In this document: one piece after another, positions 1-9,220 of the stretch | How the letters are laid out: every line of letters starts with the position of its first letter | Position numbering within the stretch: position 1 is the first letter of the stretch | From: Neoactinobaculum massilliense | GTDB taxonomy: Bacteria > Actinomycetota > Actinomycetes > Actinomycetales > Actinomycetaceae | NCBI RefSeq assembly: GCF_900604955.1 | Contig: NZ_UWPE01000001.1 | Coordinates: forward strand, 620,001-684,000 | Direction: 5' to 3' | Length of the DNA: 64,000 nt | Notes under the pieces: generated by a model | Databases searched by the model: none | Told to the model about the DNA's origin: nothing | Seen by the model: the letters and a program-made list of their open reading frames with translations, nothing else | Position numbers and translations under genes: made by a program

Positions 1-1371
1 AAAACGCCTGTAGGTTTCCTCGAGAAATCCCGTGGTGAACAAAACAAATCGTGGGGGCCGGTGAGAAACCTGCGTGCCGAAAAGAATACGGGGTTGTTTT
101 CCGCCGCGCACCGGGTGCGGGTGCGCCGCCGTTACTTCGGACAGGAACGCGTTAAGTTTGCCCGTCGTGATGCGCATGTCCCAGGATGCAAGAGCCGTAT
201 TAATGGCGCCCGACAGCCTATTCGTGTGCCAGCCCGTACGTGCCGAAAGGTTGATCCTCTCTGCCCATTGCATCTGGACCAGTTCGGTTTCGAGCTCGCG
301 CCCCAATTCAAGGCGGCGCTCCTCCCCTACTTCATCCCACTTGTTGCACACAATCACCAGTGCGCGTCCGGCGTCGATCACCTGCTGGATGACGCGAATA
401 TCCTGCTCCGTCAGAGGCTGGGACGCGTCTACCAGCGCGAGGCCCAATTCCGCATTTTCCAGCGCCTTCGCGGTACGCAGCGACGCATAGTAGTCGGCAC
501 CCGACGTGCGGTGAAGCCGGCGCCGAATACCCGCCGTATCCACCAGAGTGAAGGGCTGGCCGTCAATGAGCACGGTTTCGTCCACCGGGTCGCGGGTGGT
601 ACCGGCCACGTTGCTGACGACGGCGCGCGTGGTGCCCGCGAGCTGGTTGAGGAGTGAAGACTTACCCACGTTGGGCCGTCCCACAATGGCGATACGGCGC
701 GGCCCCTTGATCTCCGGTGCGTGGGCTACGCGAGAGACAGCGGGAAGGGTGCCGACCACGGCGTCGAGAAGGTCGCCCGTACCGCGCCCATGCATGGCCG
801 AGACCGGGTGGGGCTCACCCATACCCAGGCTCCACAGTGCCGCCGCATCCGGCTCCTGCGTTGGTGAGTCCACCTTGTTCGCAGCCAGAATCACCGGTTT
901 GCCGGCGCGGCGCAGCAGCTTGACGATACTCAGATCCGTGTCCGTGGCACCCACGGTGGCGTCCACCACGAGAAGGACGGCGTCCGCCCCCGAGATTGCA
1001 ATTTCCGCCTGCCGGGCTACCTCCTCATCAAGGCCGTCCACGTCAATTTCCCAACCGCCCGTGTCTACAACGGTGAAGCGGCGTCCGCCCCATTCGGCCG
1101 GGTAGGACACGCGGTCACGTGTGACGCCGGGCGTGTCCTGTACCACGGCCACACGCTGCCCCACGATTCGGTTGACCAGGGAGGATTTCCCTACATTTGG
1201 CCGTCCAACAATGGCGAGTATGGGCAGCGTCCCCTCGCCATCTGCTGCATGTTCGTCCTCCGAGGTTTCACCGGCCAAGTCGGCCAGATCCTCCTCGGTG
1301 AGTTCGTATCGCTCCAAATCGGAGCGGAGTACGGAGGCGCGCTCCTCCTCTGTCGGCTCGGTTTCGCTCAT
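1..1371 (-). CDS. der: Ribosome-assembly GTPase Der (EngA), 3' end outside window
   Basis: Der is a tandem-GTPase protein needed for maturation of the 50S ribosomal subunit. The visible 457 codons show two G domains: a first GRPNVGKS P-loop near residues 56-63 with VDTGG and NKVD motifs, and a second GRPNVGKS near residue 231 with VDTAG and NKWD. A KH-like C-terminal domain follows and is still open at the left edge, so roughly the last 20-30 residues are missing. An acidic N-terminal extension of about 50 residues precedes the first G domain, as in other actinobacterial Der proteins. The ATG overlaps the cmk stop (ATGA), which indicates translational coupling. Identification is secure. Confidence 0.97.
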   Translation of the reverse strand, partial: MSETEPTEEERASVLRSDLERYELTEEDLADLAGETSEDEHAADGEGTLPILAIVGRPNVGKSSLVNRIVGQRVAVVQDTPGVTRDRVSYPAEWGGRRFTVVDTGGWEIDVDGLDEEVARQAEIAISGADAVLLVVDATVGATDTDLSIVKLLRRAGKPVILAANKVDSPTQEPDAAALWSLGMGEPHPVSAMHGRGTGDLLDAVVGTLPAVSRVAHAPEIKGPRRIAIVGRPNVGKSSLLNQLAGTTRAVVSNVAGTTRDPVDETVLIDGQPFTLVDTAGIRRRLHRTSGADYYASLRTAKALENAELGLALVDASQPLTEQDIRVIQQVIDAGRALVIVCNKWDEVGEERRLELGRELETELVQMQWAERINLSARTGWHTNRLSGAINTALASWDMRITTGKLNAFLSEVTAAHPHPVRGGKQPRILFGTQVSHRPPRFVLFTTGFLEETYRRF

Positions 1372-2036
1372 CGCATTTCCTCCGGTACCAGGTCAATAAT
1401 CGCGTCCCGCGTCTGCTCAATGGAGAGGCGCGAAGAATCAATTGTCACTACACCATCCGCAGCCGTGGTGAAATTCGTAACCGTCGCGTCCTTCGCGTCC
1501 CGCTCGGTCACTTCCGCGCGGGTTGCGGCGAGCGCCGCGGAGTCCTTGGTCCCCTGATTTTCTAGGGCACGCCGCTCCAGGCGCGTTTTTTCCGACGCCG
1601 TTAGCAGCACACGCACATCCGCATCCGGTGCCACCACCGTGGTGATATCCCGCCCTTCGGCAATGATGCGGCCGGCCGAGCGAATAATCGCCTGCTGTCG
1701 GGCTACCAGGATGGCGCGCACGTCCAGGTTGACAGCTACCTTCGAGACCACACGGGAGAGCTCCGAGGTGCGAATGGCCGCCGTAATATCCGTGCCGGCT
1801 ACCGTGATGTTCTGTGCGTCCGGATCAAGCGGCATGCGGAGGTTCATCTTGGCAACGGCCGCGGTGACCGCCTCGTGATCGTCGAGATCAATGCCGCAGT
1901 GGTGAGCCCACCACGCGGCAGCCCGATACATGGCCCCGGTATCGAGGTAGCCGAGGCCAAGTTTGCGTGCCACGGCCTTGGATACAGTGGACTTACCTGA
2001 ACCCGAGGGCCCATCCACCGCGATCACCACATTCAT
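1368..2036 (-). CDS. cmk: Cytidylate kinase
   Basis: Cmk phosphorylates CMP and dCMP with ATP in pyrimidine nucleotide metabolism. The 222-residue protein starts MNVVIAVDG and has the P-loop GPSGSGKST at residues 8-16, followed by the typical [12 protein letters not shown] substrate-binding stretch and an AEGRDITT motif. I chose the ATG at 2036 because GGAAGGA lies just upstream and the family begins here; an in-frame extension of 23 residues is low-complexity and unlikely. It lies after rluB and overlaps der by four bases, the conserved actinobacterial order scpA-scpB-rluB-cmk-der. Confidence 0.96.
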   Translation of the reverse strand: MNVVIAVDGPSGSGKSTVSKAVARKLGLGYLDTGAMYRAAAWWAHHCGIDLDDHEAVTAAVAKMNLRMPLDPDAQNITVAGTDITAAIRTSELSRVVSKVAVNLDVRAILVARQQAIIRSAGRIIAEGRDITTVVAPDADVRVLLTASEKTRLERRALENQGTKDSAALAATRAEVTERDAKDATVTNFTTAADGVVTIDSSRLSIEQTRDAIIDLVPEEMR

Positions 2037-2180
2037 GCGCTTTTCCTTCCCGTCTTGTCCACCACCGTTCTCCTCGCGCGAACCCGCCGCCAGGCAGGCT
2101 TGCAAGGCGGCCTCGCGCGCCCGAACCCTGCCCGGCCCAGGGCCGCCGAAAAACTACCCGTCCGGTTCGGCGTCGTCGAG

Positions 2181-2903
2181 CTACAGACCCACCGAGTGCT
2201 TGAGCGCCGAAAGTTCCGTGCCGCGAATAATCCGCGTACGGCCCGGCTTCAAGTGTCCCGCCGTGATCGTAGCGAACTTGATGCGCACCAGTTCGAGTAC
2301 CGGGTGTCCCACCTCACCCATCATGCGGCGTACCAGCCGGTTGCGGCCCTCGTGCAGCGTAATCTCCACGATTGAGTTTCGCTGTGCCGCCTCGCGTAGC
2401 ACAAACTTATCCACTCGCACGGGGCCATCCTTGAGGGTGATGCCCTGCTGGAGCACGCGTCCCAGTCCGCGCGTCACCGTGCCCTGCACCCGTGCCACGT
2501 AGGTTTTCGGAACCTCGTACTTCGGGTGCGTGAGGCGGTAGGTGAGTTCGCCGTCGTTAGAAAGCAGAATCAAGCCCTCGGTATCCTCATCCAGCCGCCC
2601 CACATGGTGGAGGCGCTGGGGAAACTCGGTGACGTATTGAGCAAGGGATGGGCGGCCCATCTCGTCGTCCATGGTGGATACGACGCCCGTGGGCTTGTAT
2701 AGAGCCACGGTGAGGAGGTCCTCGTTCGTTTCGATCGAGAGGCCATCCACGCGAATGTGATCCACCGCCGGGTCAACGCGCGTACCCAGCTGCGTAACCA
2801 CCGCGCCATTTACTTCCACGCGGCCCTGCGTAATGAGTTCCTCCGAGTAGCGCCGCGAACCCACGCCCGCGTGCGCCATTACCTTCTGCAGGCGTTCCTT
2901 CAC
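2181..2903 (-). CDS. rluB: 23S rRNA pseudouridine synthase, RluB/RsuA family
   Basis: A 240-residue RsuA/RluB/E/F-type pseudouridine synthase. An N-terminal S4 RNA-binding domain (MKERLQKVMAHAGVGSRR) is followed by the catalytic domain with GRLDEDTEGL near residue 100, which carries the catalytic Asp, and a C-terminal RRMMGEVGHPV segment. By family it isomerises a uridine of 23S rRNA to pseudouridine, probably in helix 80 or a neighbouring site. Translation starts at a GTG that overlaps the scpB stop codon (GTGA), so the two are coupled. A 144-base spacer with no evident gene separates it from cmk. Confidence 0.93.
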   Translation of the reverse strand: MKERLQKVMAHAGVGSRRYSEELITQGRVEVNGAVVTQLGTRVDPAVDHIRVDGLSIETNEDLLTVALYKPTGVVSTMDDEMGRPSLAQYVTEFPQRLHHVGRLDEDTEGLILLSNDGELTYRLTHPKYEVPKTYVARVQGTVTRGLGRVLQQGITLKDGPVRVDKFVLREAAQRNSIVEITLHEGRNRLVRRMMGEVGHPVLELVRIKFATITAGHLKPGRTRIIRGTELSALKHSVGL

Positions 2904-3448
2904 CTGACGTCTCCTTCATCTTCAAGTTCATCCAGTTCGGGGAGGTAGGGCGCCAGTGGCGCCAGGTCATCCAGCGAGTCCATCCCCATGGCCTCGAAAA
3001 ACGCGGTCGTCGTACCATACAGCCGCGCCCCGGTATCCGTTGCCCCCACGTCCGCCACCAACCCGCGGGCGCTCAGCGTACGCACGACGCCATCCACGTT
3101 CACACCACGAATTGCAGCGATTTGAGCACGCGTAACGGGCTGACGGTACGCGATCACGGCCAGGGTTTCCAGTGCGGCGGCCGATAGTTTCGACGTGCGA
3201 TCACCCACTACGAAGGGCCGCACGACGTCGTCGTACCGAGGATTCGTATAGAGACGCCAGCCTCCACCCACGTTCCGTAGTTGAAAACCACGTTCCCGCC
3301 CCGTGCCGTATTCCTCCTTCAGCGCGGCCAGTAACCCGTTCACCGTGGCCTCGGATTCACCGAGCGAGGCGGCAAGCGTGCTCACAGAGAGTGGTTCGAC
3401 GGCGACGAACAGGAGTGCCTCCAACGCACCCAGGCGTGTTTCGCCCAT
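2900..3448 (-). CDS. scpB: Segregation and condensation protein ScpB
   Basis: ScpB is the winged-helix dimeric partner of ScpA and Smc in the bacterial condensin complex that organises and segregates the chromosome. The 182-residue protein contains the family signature around LETLAVIAYRQPVTRAQI and ends in an acidic tail. Two starts are possible, GTG at 3451 and ATG at 3448. GGAGGA sits too close to the GTG and about six bases before the ATG, so I chose the ATG. It is followed immediately by rluB with a four-base overlap and preceded by scpA. Confidence 0.94.
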   Translation of the reverse strand: MGETRLGALEALLFVAVEPLSVSTLAASLGESEATVNGLLAALKEEYGTGRERGFQLRNVGGGWRLYTNPRYDDVVRPFVVGDRTSKLSAAALETLAVIAYRQPVTRAQIAAIRGVNVDGVVRTLSARGLVADVGATDTGARLYGTTTAFFEAMGMDSLDDLAPLAPYLPELDELEDEGDVR

Positions 3449-3518
3449 CACTCTCCTCCCCGGGATAGACCGGCCGGGGCCATGTATCCCCTCGCCGCTA
3501 CAGCAACCTTTTATGTTA

Positions 3519-4292
3519 TCACGCGTCCCACTCTGACTGCCCGTCGCGTGCTCCCGTGTCTTCTTCAGGCGTGGCGCGAATCATGAGGGGCCCCAGCGGT
3601 TCGGCCTGCTCGGCGACCACCGCGCGACGCCGCAGCAGCGTGAGTAGAGCGAGGAATCGCGCCACCACCGTTGCCGTAGTCGGCGCATCACTACAGAGCT
3701 CTGAGAAGCTGAGCGTGCCGCGGGTGAGGCGTTCCTCCACAACACGCATCTCTTGCTCAACCGGAACCTCAGCAAAATGCAGATGGCTGATCTCTACCTG
3801 GGGCTCCGAGGTATCGCGCGCAAATGCGGTGGCAGCCAACAGCGCTAAATCCCCAACGGTGAGACCCAGGCGCACGGCCGGGAGCGCATCCAGCAGGCGC
3901 TCCTCCACCGGCACATCCCGCCCAAACGCGCGTGACGCTAGGCGCGTTCGGAGGTCGCCCGCTACCTCCTTGAACGCCTTGTACTGCAACAGCTTGGCGA
4001 ACAGGAGATCGCGTTCCTCGAGTAGTTCTGCGTCCTCGCTGTCCTCCGTATGCCCGGGAAGCAGCCTGGCTGCCTTCAACGCCAGCAGAGTGGAGGCCAC
4101 CACCACAAATTCGCTCATCTGATCCAGATTCGCACCCTCGCGGGCACGCACAAAATCGATGAACTCATCCGTGACCGCGGCCAGCGCCACCTCGGTGACG
4201 TCCAGCCTTTTCTTGGCGATCATGGAAAGCAGCACGGAGAATGGCCCGGAGAAAACATCCAGGTCCACCTCGAAATCCTGCCTGTCCGCCAT
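3519..4292 (-). CDS. scpA: Segregation and condensation protein ScpA
   Basis: ScpA is the kleisin that bridges the Smc heads in the Smc-ScpAB complex. The 257-residue protein starts with the conserved LDVFSGPFSVLLSMI segment, has the central LATKLLQYK-like helix (LLFAKLLQYKAFKEVA, near residues 96-111) and a C-terminal winged helix. The ATG lies three bases after the parA stop, so parA and scpA are co-translated. About 70 bases separate scpA from scpB. Length and motifs are normal. Confidence 0.95.
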   Translation of the reverse strand: MADRQDFEVDLDVFSGPFSVLLSMIAKKRLDVTEVALAAVTDEFIDFVRAREGANLDQMSEFVVVASTLLALKAARLLPGHTEDSEDAELLEERDLLFAKLLQYKAFKEVAGDLRTRLASRAFGRDVPVEERLLDALPAVRLGLTVGDLALLAATAFARDTSEPQVEISHLHFAEVPVEQEMRVVEERLTRGTLSFSELCSDAPTTATVVARFLALLTLLRRRAVVAEQAEPLGPLMIRATPEEDTGARDGQSEWDA

Positions 4293-4295
4293 GTG

Positions 4296-5144
4296 CTAGG
4301 CGCACTGCCCTTTCGCGATGACCTCCCGAGCGAATTGGCGATACTGCTTGGCACCAGAGTGGCTCGGCGCATACTGGGTAATGGGCTCAGCGGCCACGGA
4401 GGCGTCCGGGAACTTGACGGTACGCGTGATGAACGTGGAATACACCTTGTCCGCGAAGCCCTCCTTCACCGAGTGCATGACATCCCGAGAATGCAGCGTA
4501 CGCAGATCCACCATGGTGAGCAGTACACCGTCAATCGTGAGACGCGGGTTGAGGCGATCCTGGATGCGCGCAATCTGCTCCGTGAGCAGCGCCACTCCGC
4601 GCATCGCAAAGAATTCGGCTTCCAGCGGAATGATCACACCGTGTGCGGCCGTCAGCGCATTGACCGTGAGCAAACCGAGGGAGGGCTGGCAGTCGATGAT
4701 GATGAGGTCATAGGTGTTCAGTACCGGCCGCAGCACACGCAGCAGAGCCTGCTCGCGAGCCACCTCGTTAATCAGCACAATCTCGGCCGCCGAAAGATCG
4801 ATATTGGCGGGCACCACATCCAATCCCGGTACAGACGTGTGCTGAATAATGGATTCCACATCCGGGTGATCGGCGATTAATTCGTTGTAAATAGTGCGGT
4901 CCAGGCCACGCGCATTAATACCCAGGCCGGCGGATGCCGCCCCCTGCGGATCAAAATCCACCACCAGCACGCGACGGCCGTAATCAGCCAGTGCGGCCGC
5001 GAGGTTAATCGTGGTGGTGGTTTTCCCCACGCCGCCCTTTTGATTGGCCATCGCCACGATTCGGGCGGGCCCGTGGCTGGGAAGCGGGGCAGGTTCGGGG
5101 AAATCCACCTGCGGGGTGTCAAAAAGGGCGTCTGATTCGGTCAC
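4296..5144 (-). CDS. parA: ParA/Soj-family ATPase of the scpAB operon
   Basis: A 282-residue Walker-type ATPase with a deviant P-loop KGGVGKTT at residues 36-43, a DFDPQGAAS motif and an IIDCQPSLG Walker B. By homology it is a ParA/Soj/MinD-like positioning ATPase. It has no parB beside it. This scpAB-linked ParA is a second ParA commonly found in actinobacteria, distinct from the origin-proximal parAB pair, and its exact role is not established here. The start is a GTG without a convincing leader: TAGTGT lies six bases upstream, suggesting a leaderless mRNA, although AAGGA in the spacer could act as a weak Shine-Dalgarno. It probably heads the parA-scpA-scpB-rluB-cmk-der operon. Confidence 0.92.
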   Translation of the reverse strand: MTESDALFDTPQVDFPEPAPLPSHGPARIVAMANQKGGVGKTTTTINLAAALADYGRRVLVVDFDPQGAASAGLGINARGLDRTIYNELIADHPDVESIIQHTSVPGLDVVPANIDLSAAEIVLINEVAREQALLRVLRPVLNTYDLIIIDCQPSLGLLTVNALTAAHGVIIPLEAEFFAMRGVALLTEQIARIQDRLNPRLTIDGVLLTMVDLRTLHSRDVMHSVKEGFADKVYSTFITRTVKFPDASVAAEPITQYAPSHSGAKQYRQFAREVIAKGQCA

Positions 5145-5150
5145 GTCCTT

Positions 5151-5156
5151 ACACTA
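5151..5156 (-). promoter_or_regulatory. Putative -10 (TAGTGT) of the parA-scpAB operon
   Basis: TAGTGT, six bases (AAGGAC), then the parA GTG. The spacer AAGGA could also act as a ribosome-binding site if transcription starts further upstream. Confidence 0.45.
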
Positions 5157-5291
5157 CCCGAGCCGGGCATCCTCGCGATGCGGTCGATGCGCATGTTCGT
5201 GTCTGGGAGGAGGCCGGCGTGCCATACACATCAGTCGGCCGGTACCAAAGGCGGATACCGAACGCCCGTGACAAGACGATGCCCGGCACGC

Positions 5292-7073
5292 CTACCGATA
5301 CGAATCCGCCTGCAGGGAGTAGAGCCCCGCGTAGAGGCCACCACGATCTATTAATTCCCTGTGCGAACCGACCTCAGCCACCCTGCCGGCATCGAGCACC
5401 ACCACCAGGTCCGCCGCTGCCACCGTGGAGAAACGATGCATGATGAGCAGCGTGACCGCACCGTCCCGGCGAGCCGCCCCGGCAGCCTTGATATAGCGGC
5501 TAAAGATGACGTCCTCAGTAAACGCGTCCAGCGCGGAGGTAGGTTCATCCAGCACCAGTAACAGTGGATGGGGCCGCATCATGCCGCGGGCAATCGCCAG
5601 GCGCTGCCACTGGCCACCCGAGAGATCCTGTCCGCCCCACGCAGTGCCAAGCTGCGTGTCTAGACCTTCCGACAACGCGGCCACAACATCCGCGGCGGCA
5701 CCCTGTTCGAGCGCGAGGCCGATGGCCTTCCGGTCCTCGATCCGCGGTAGACCACCGATACCCACCGTCTTCCCGGCGGTCAGTTCAAAGCGTACGTAAT
5801 CCTGAAATGCTCCCGAGCACCGCTGCCGCCACGCCGTGATATCGAACATGTTCAACGGCGTACCGTCTATTGTTACCTCTCCGTCGCTCGGGTCATACAT
5901 GCCGGTCAGGAGGGAGGCGAGTGTGGTTTTCCCGGAGCCGTTCTCCCCGACCACCGCTACGACGCTCCCCGCCGGCAGATTGAGGTTAATGTCCTCAAGC
6001 GCGCGCCGTGAGGCACCGGGGTAGGAAAAACTCACGTGATGGAGCGCGATACCGGTCCCCAGGCGCGAGGGCGGCACCGCCGTACCGGCATGCCGCGTGT
6101 TTTCCGTCTCAAGGTACCGGCGCACCCAGACAAAGCGGCCCGTCTCCCGGAGAACCTCGGAGAATGTTTGAATGGCGAATGGCAGGCCGTTGAATGCCTC
6201 CATGATGCCCAGCATCACCGTAATCGCGCCGGCAAGTACAGCCACGGATACGGTCCCCACCCGGGCGCCCACCGTAAGGACCCACAGCACCCACAGAGAT
6301 ACACCGCTGTAGAACAGGGAGGCGAGAAAACGCAGGGCCTGTTGGAGCGAGGTGGCACGGGAGAACGGCCGACGCCAGCCCCGCGCGGCGTCCGCAAGGC
6401 GAACGAAGAACCAGCGTTGCGCCCCAAGTACGCGCAATTCGGCCGAGGACTCCACGCCGCAGGCGATCTCCTGCAGATGCGCAGTGAGCCGGCCCGGCTG
6501 GGCGGAGGCCTTCTCCGCCTTCTCATCCAGCTTGGGCGTGTAAAGCCCCAGCGCCACGGTGGGCAATGCGGCTAGCACGGCGAATACCATCAGCGGGTGC
6601 AACGCGATCGCGCTCACCGTGAGCACAATCGGACGCACAATCTGGTTCAATACCACGATGGTCATGTTGAAGGTGTTGCCGAGGGAGCCGGATTTATCGG
6701 CGAGCTGCTTCACCTCGTCCTGCACCTTCGGGTCTTCGTAGAGCGTCAGAGTAGGCACGCTACCGAGCATGCGCGCCACTTCCGAGTTGTAGTAGCCCTG
6801 CAGCTTTTCCATGAGCAGGATACGGCTGTTCGTGCCCACCACCATAAGGCTCATGGGGAGGCTGGACACGATGACCAGGCAGACGCCGCCGGCCACGGTG
6901 GTGCCCAGGGTGTGGGCGGCCACGCCTCCGGCCACCATGGCCACGAACACGGGAATGAGCCCCGAGATTGCATTTCCCGTGGCCTCAAGCAGTGCGAGGA
7001 AGAATGCGGACGGGCTAGTCCGAATCGCCCGCGCTATCAGTTGCGGGAGCCCCTTCCATCCGAGCCGTGTCAT
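5292..7073 (-). CDS. ABC exporter half-transporter (permease-ATPase), second gene of pair
   Basis: A 593-residue fused ABC exporter. Residues 1 to about 320 form the six-helix membrane domain. The nucleotide-binding domain has Walker A GENGSGKTT, signature LSGGQWQRLAIARG, Walker B LLVLDEPTSALD and the switch His in LLIMHRFST. The signature variant with GGQWQR is frequent in actinobacterial exporters linked to peptide or natural-product export, but no substrate gene is visible nearby. The ATG overlaps the stop of the upstream exporter gene by four bases (ATGA), so the two subunits are made together and probably form a heterodimer. Substrate unknown. Confidence 0.9.
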   Translation of the reverse strand: MTRLGWKGLPQLIARAIRTSPSAFFLALLEATGNAISGLIPVFVAMVAGGVAAHTLGTTVAGGVCLVIVSSLPMSLMVVGTNSRILLMEKLQGYYNSEVARMLGSVPTLTLYEDPKVQDEVKQLADKSGSLGNTFNMTIVVLNQIVRPIVLTVSAIALHPLMVFAVLAALPTVALGLYTPKLDEKAEKASAQPGRLTAHLQEIACGVESSAELRVLGAQRWFFVRLADAARGWRRPFSRATSLQQALRFLASLFYSGVSLWVLWVLTVGARVGTVSVAVLAGAITVMLGIMEAFNGLPFAIQTFSEVLRETGRFVWVRRYLETENTRHAGTAVPPSRLGTGIALHHVSFSYPGASRRALEDINLNLPAGSVVAVVGENGSGKTTLASLLTGMYDPSDGEVTIDGTPLNMFDITAWRQRCSGAFQDYVRFELTAGKTVGIGGLPRIEDRKAIGLALEQGAAADVVAALSEGLDTQLGTAWGGQDLSGGQWQRLAIARGMMRPHPLLLVLDEPTSALDAFTEDVIFSRYIKAAGAARRDGAVTLLIMHRFSTVAAADLVVVLDAGRVAEVGSHRELIDRGGLYAGLYSLQADSYR

Positions 7074-9148
7074 GCCATTTCTCCTTCGTTCCCTGCGGCT
7101 GCCCCCGTGTGCTCAGCATCCGCGCTCTCGGGGTGCTTCTTGCCTGCACTCACGCCAAGGCACTCCCCACCGGCATATTCATCGTTCGGGTGTTCCTCGC
7201 CCGCATCGTCTTTATCCACGCCGTCTTCGTTCATGCCGTCTTCATCCGCGTTTCCGGCCGCCTGGAAACGCGCCGCCTGCGTCGTGAACATATCCGCATA
7301 GAGCCCGCCGTGGGCCATGAGCTCCTCGTGAGTGCCGTCCTCGGTGATCCGTCCGCCGTCCAGCACCACGATTCTGTCCGCCTCACGCACGGAAGAAAGC
7401 CGGTGAGTAACCAGAATGCGGGTGGTTTCTCCGGGCATATCGAGGAACCGCGCGAACAGCTCGGCTTCCGCGCGTACGTCCAGCGCCGAAGTGGGCTCGT
7501 CCAGGATGAGGAGGCCCGCTCTGTGCTCCACCCGTGCGAGGGCACGCGCCAGGGCTATGCGTTGCCACTGACCGCCAGATAGGTCCGTGCCGTCCGGGTA
7601 GGCAGCACTGAGTACCCGGTCCAGGCTCCCCACGCGGTCGAGCACGGGTTCCGCGCCCGCCCGGTGGATACCGGCGAGGGCCAGCCTATCCCGCTCTGCC
7701 GTGCCCGCCAGTGCGGGCACGATGTTGTCCCGTACCGACATCTCCAGCCGGGTGAAGTTCTGTAGCACCATGCCAATATGCGCGGGCGCGAAGCCTGGCT
7801 CTATGGGATCGTGGCCGGCCACCCGAATGGTGCCGCCGCTCGGCCGCTCCAGCCCCGAGAGAAGACGCATGAGCGTGGATTTCCCCGAACCGTTCACGCC
7901 CACAATGGCCAGGGACTGCCCGGCCGGAACCGCGAGATTGAGCCCGTCTAGGACCGGACGGTCCGCACCCGGGTAGCTGAAGCTCAGGTTCTGGATGGAG
8001 ATACTCAGTGCCGCGGACTCCGTTTCCCGGCCGCTCTCCCCCACGCCTGTGCTGTTACTCTCCGAGTCGGTTCCGGTGATGCCACGTGCCGGAACTACGC
8101 CTGTGGCGTCCGTGGAACTCGCGGCCGGCACGCGCCAGGTGATGCGAACGCCCAGCTTCCGTCCAAGCTCCCAAATCTCTTCAATCTGCTTGCGCCCACG
8201 CGCGATAATCTCGGCAAAATCTCCCACCGGCCCGAAGGCCTCCGTACCCATGATCGCCTGAATGAGCGCGACAAACGAACCGGCGCTCACCAGCCCGATC
8301 CAGGCATCGTGAATGAGCCAGGCCAGAGAGATCCCGGTGATCGCCGTGATAAGCGCCAAGGTGCCGAGGAAACGACGGTAAGTGCCTGAGCGCTGTGCCC
8401 ACGCCTGCTCCTTGGCCGTGCGCCACAGGTCCATTGAACGCTTGATCGCCCACGGAGTAAGCCCGAAGAGGCGCAGTTCACGTCCGGTGTCTCGCCGCGT
8501 GGCGAGCTGCTGATACCAGCCGCTTCGGCGCAATTCTGCCCCATCACCCATGCTCTGGTACACGCCCGTAATGTAGGTGGTGGTGGCCACGGATGCGGCC
8601 CACATCCCGGCCACCAGCAGTACGGCCACCACGGGTTGCCAGGCAAGGAGCAGCACCACCGAGGCAATGCCGGAGAGGCGCGTGGACCAGACGGTCCAGG
8701 TGGACGACGTTGTTTCGCGCACCAGGTAGTCCCGCGAGTTATCAACAAGCGTACGGATTCGCCCGCCAATCTCCGGGTTTTCCAGGTGACGCACCGAGGC
8801 GGGCTCCACCGCCAGCTGGGCGATGGCCACCGCCGTCGCCGTAACCGTGCGCTCCTGGAGCCGTGCGCTCAGGCTGCGCTGGAGCGCAGCAAAGAGGGCC
8901 GAGCCCACCACCGATCCAGCGAGTATCCAGAACTGGAGGGCGGCATTACCGCCGCTCGTGACGGCGTCGACCAGAGAGCCGGAGGAGACCATGAGCAGGT
9001 AGGAGGCAACCGGAAGCAGGAGGGTGACCAGGCCGGTGGTAAGCGTGAGGAATGAACCGACCGCCCACCACTGTGCCCACTGCGCTCGAAATCCCCGGAC
9101 GCTCTGGCGTATGGACGCGAACGCCATCCGGATGCGGCTGTCTCCCAT
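7070..9148 (-). CDS. ABC exporter half-transporter (permease-ATPase), first gene of pair
   Basis: A 692-residue ABC exporter: a membrane domain over about 320 residues, then a linker rich in Ser, Thr and Gly, then an ATPase domain with Walker A GVNGSGKST, signature DLSGGQWQRIALARA, Walker B LLILDEPTSALD and switch VTHRLSS. Unusually it ends in a charged tail of about 60 residues rich in Asp, Glu and Gly that lies beyond the normal end of the family. It is partner of the downstream exporter. TAGGAT lies exactly six bases before the ATG, consistent with leaderless transcription. The pair sits between xerD and parA, which are often closer neighbours in actinobacteria. Confidence 0.9.
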   Translation of the reverse strand: MGDSRIRMAFASIRQSVRGFRAQWAQWWAVGSFLTLTTGLVTLLLPVASYLLMVSSGSLVDAVTSGGNAALQFWILAGSVVGSALFAALQRSLSARLQERTVTATAVAIAQLAVEPASVRHLENPEIGGRIRTLVDNSRDYLVRETTSSTWTVWSTRLSGIASVVLLLAWQPVVAVLLVAGMWAASVATTTYITGVYQSMGDGAELRRSGWYQQLATRRDTGRELRLFGLTPWAIKRSMDLWRTAKEQAWAQRSGTYRRFLGTLALITAITGISLAWLIHDAWIGLVSAGSFVALIQAIMGTEAFGPVGDFAEIIARGRKQIEEIWELGRKLGVRITWRVPAASSTDATGVVPARGITGTDSESNSTGVGESGRETESAALSISIQNLSFSYPGADRPVLDGLNLAVPAGQSLAIVGVNGSGKSTLMRLLSGLERPSGGTIRVAGHDPIEPGFAPAHIGMVLQNFTRLEMSVRDNIVPALAGTAERDRLALAGIHRAGAEPVLDRVGSLDRVLSAAYPDGTDLSGGQWQRIALARALARVEHRAGLLILDEPTSALDVRAEAELFARFLDMPGETTRILVTHRLSSVREADRIVVLDGGRITEDGTHEELMAHGGLYADMFTTQAARFQAAGNADEDGMNEDGVDKDDAGEEHPNDEYAGGECLGVSAGKKHPESADAEHTGAAAGNEGEMA

Positions 9149-9154
9149 GCTGTC

Positions 9155-9160
9155 ATCCTA
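9155..9160 (-). promoter_or_regulatory. Putative -10 (TAGGAT) of the ABC exporter pair
   Basis: TAGGAT, six bases, then the ATG at 9148. No Shine-Dalgarno is present. Confidence 0.5.
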
Positions 9161-9220
9161 GAAATGAGCTCCGACAGGAAGACTTTCCTGTCCATTTGCC
9201 GGACGATTCGACGCCCGGCG

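Noticed and set aside
5216-5292. Inverted repeat GGCGTGCC/GGCACGCC between parA and the ABC exporter
   Set aside because: The arms are 61 bases apart and one overlaps the exporter stop codon, so a terminator is not convincing.
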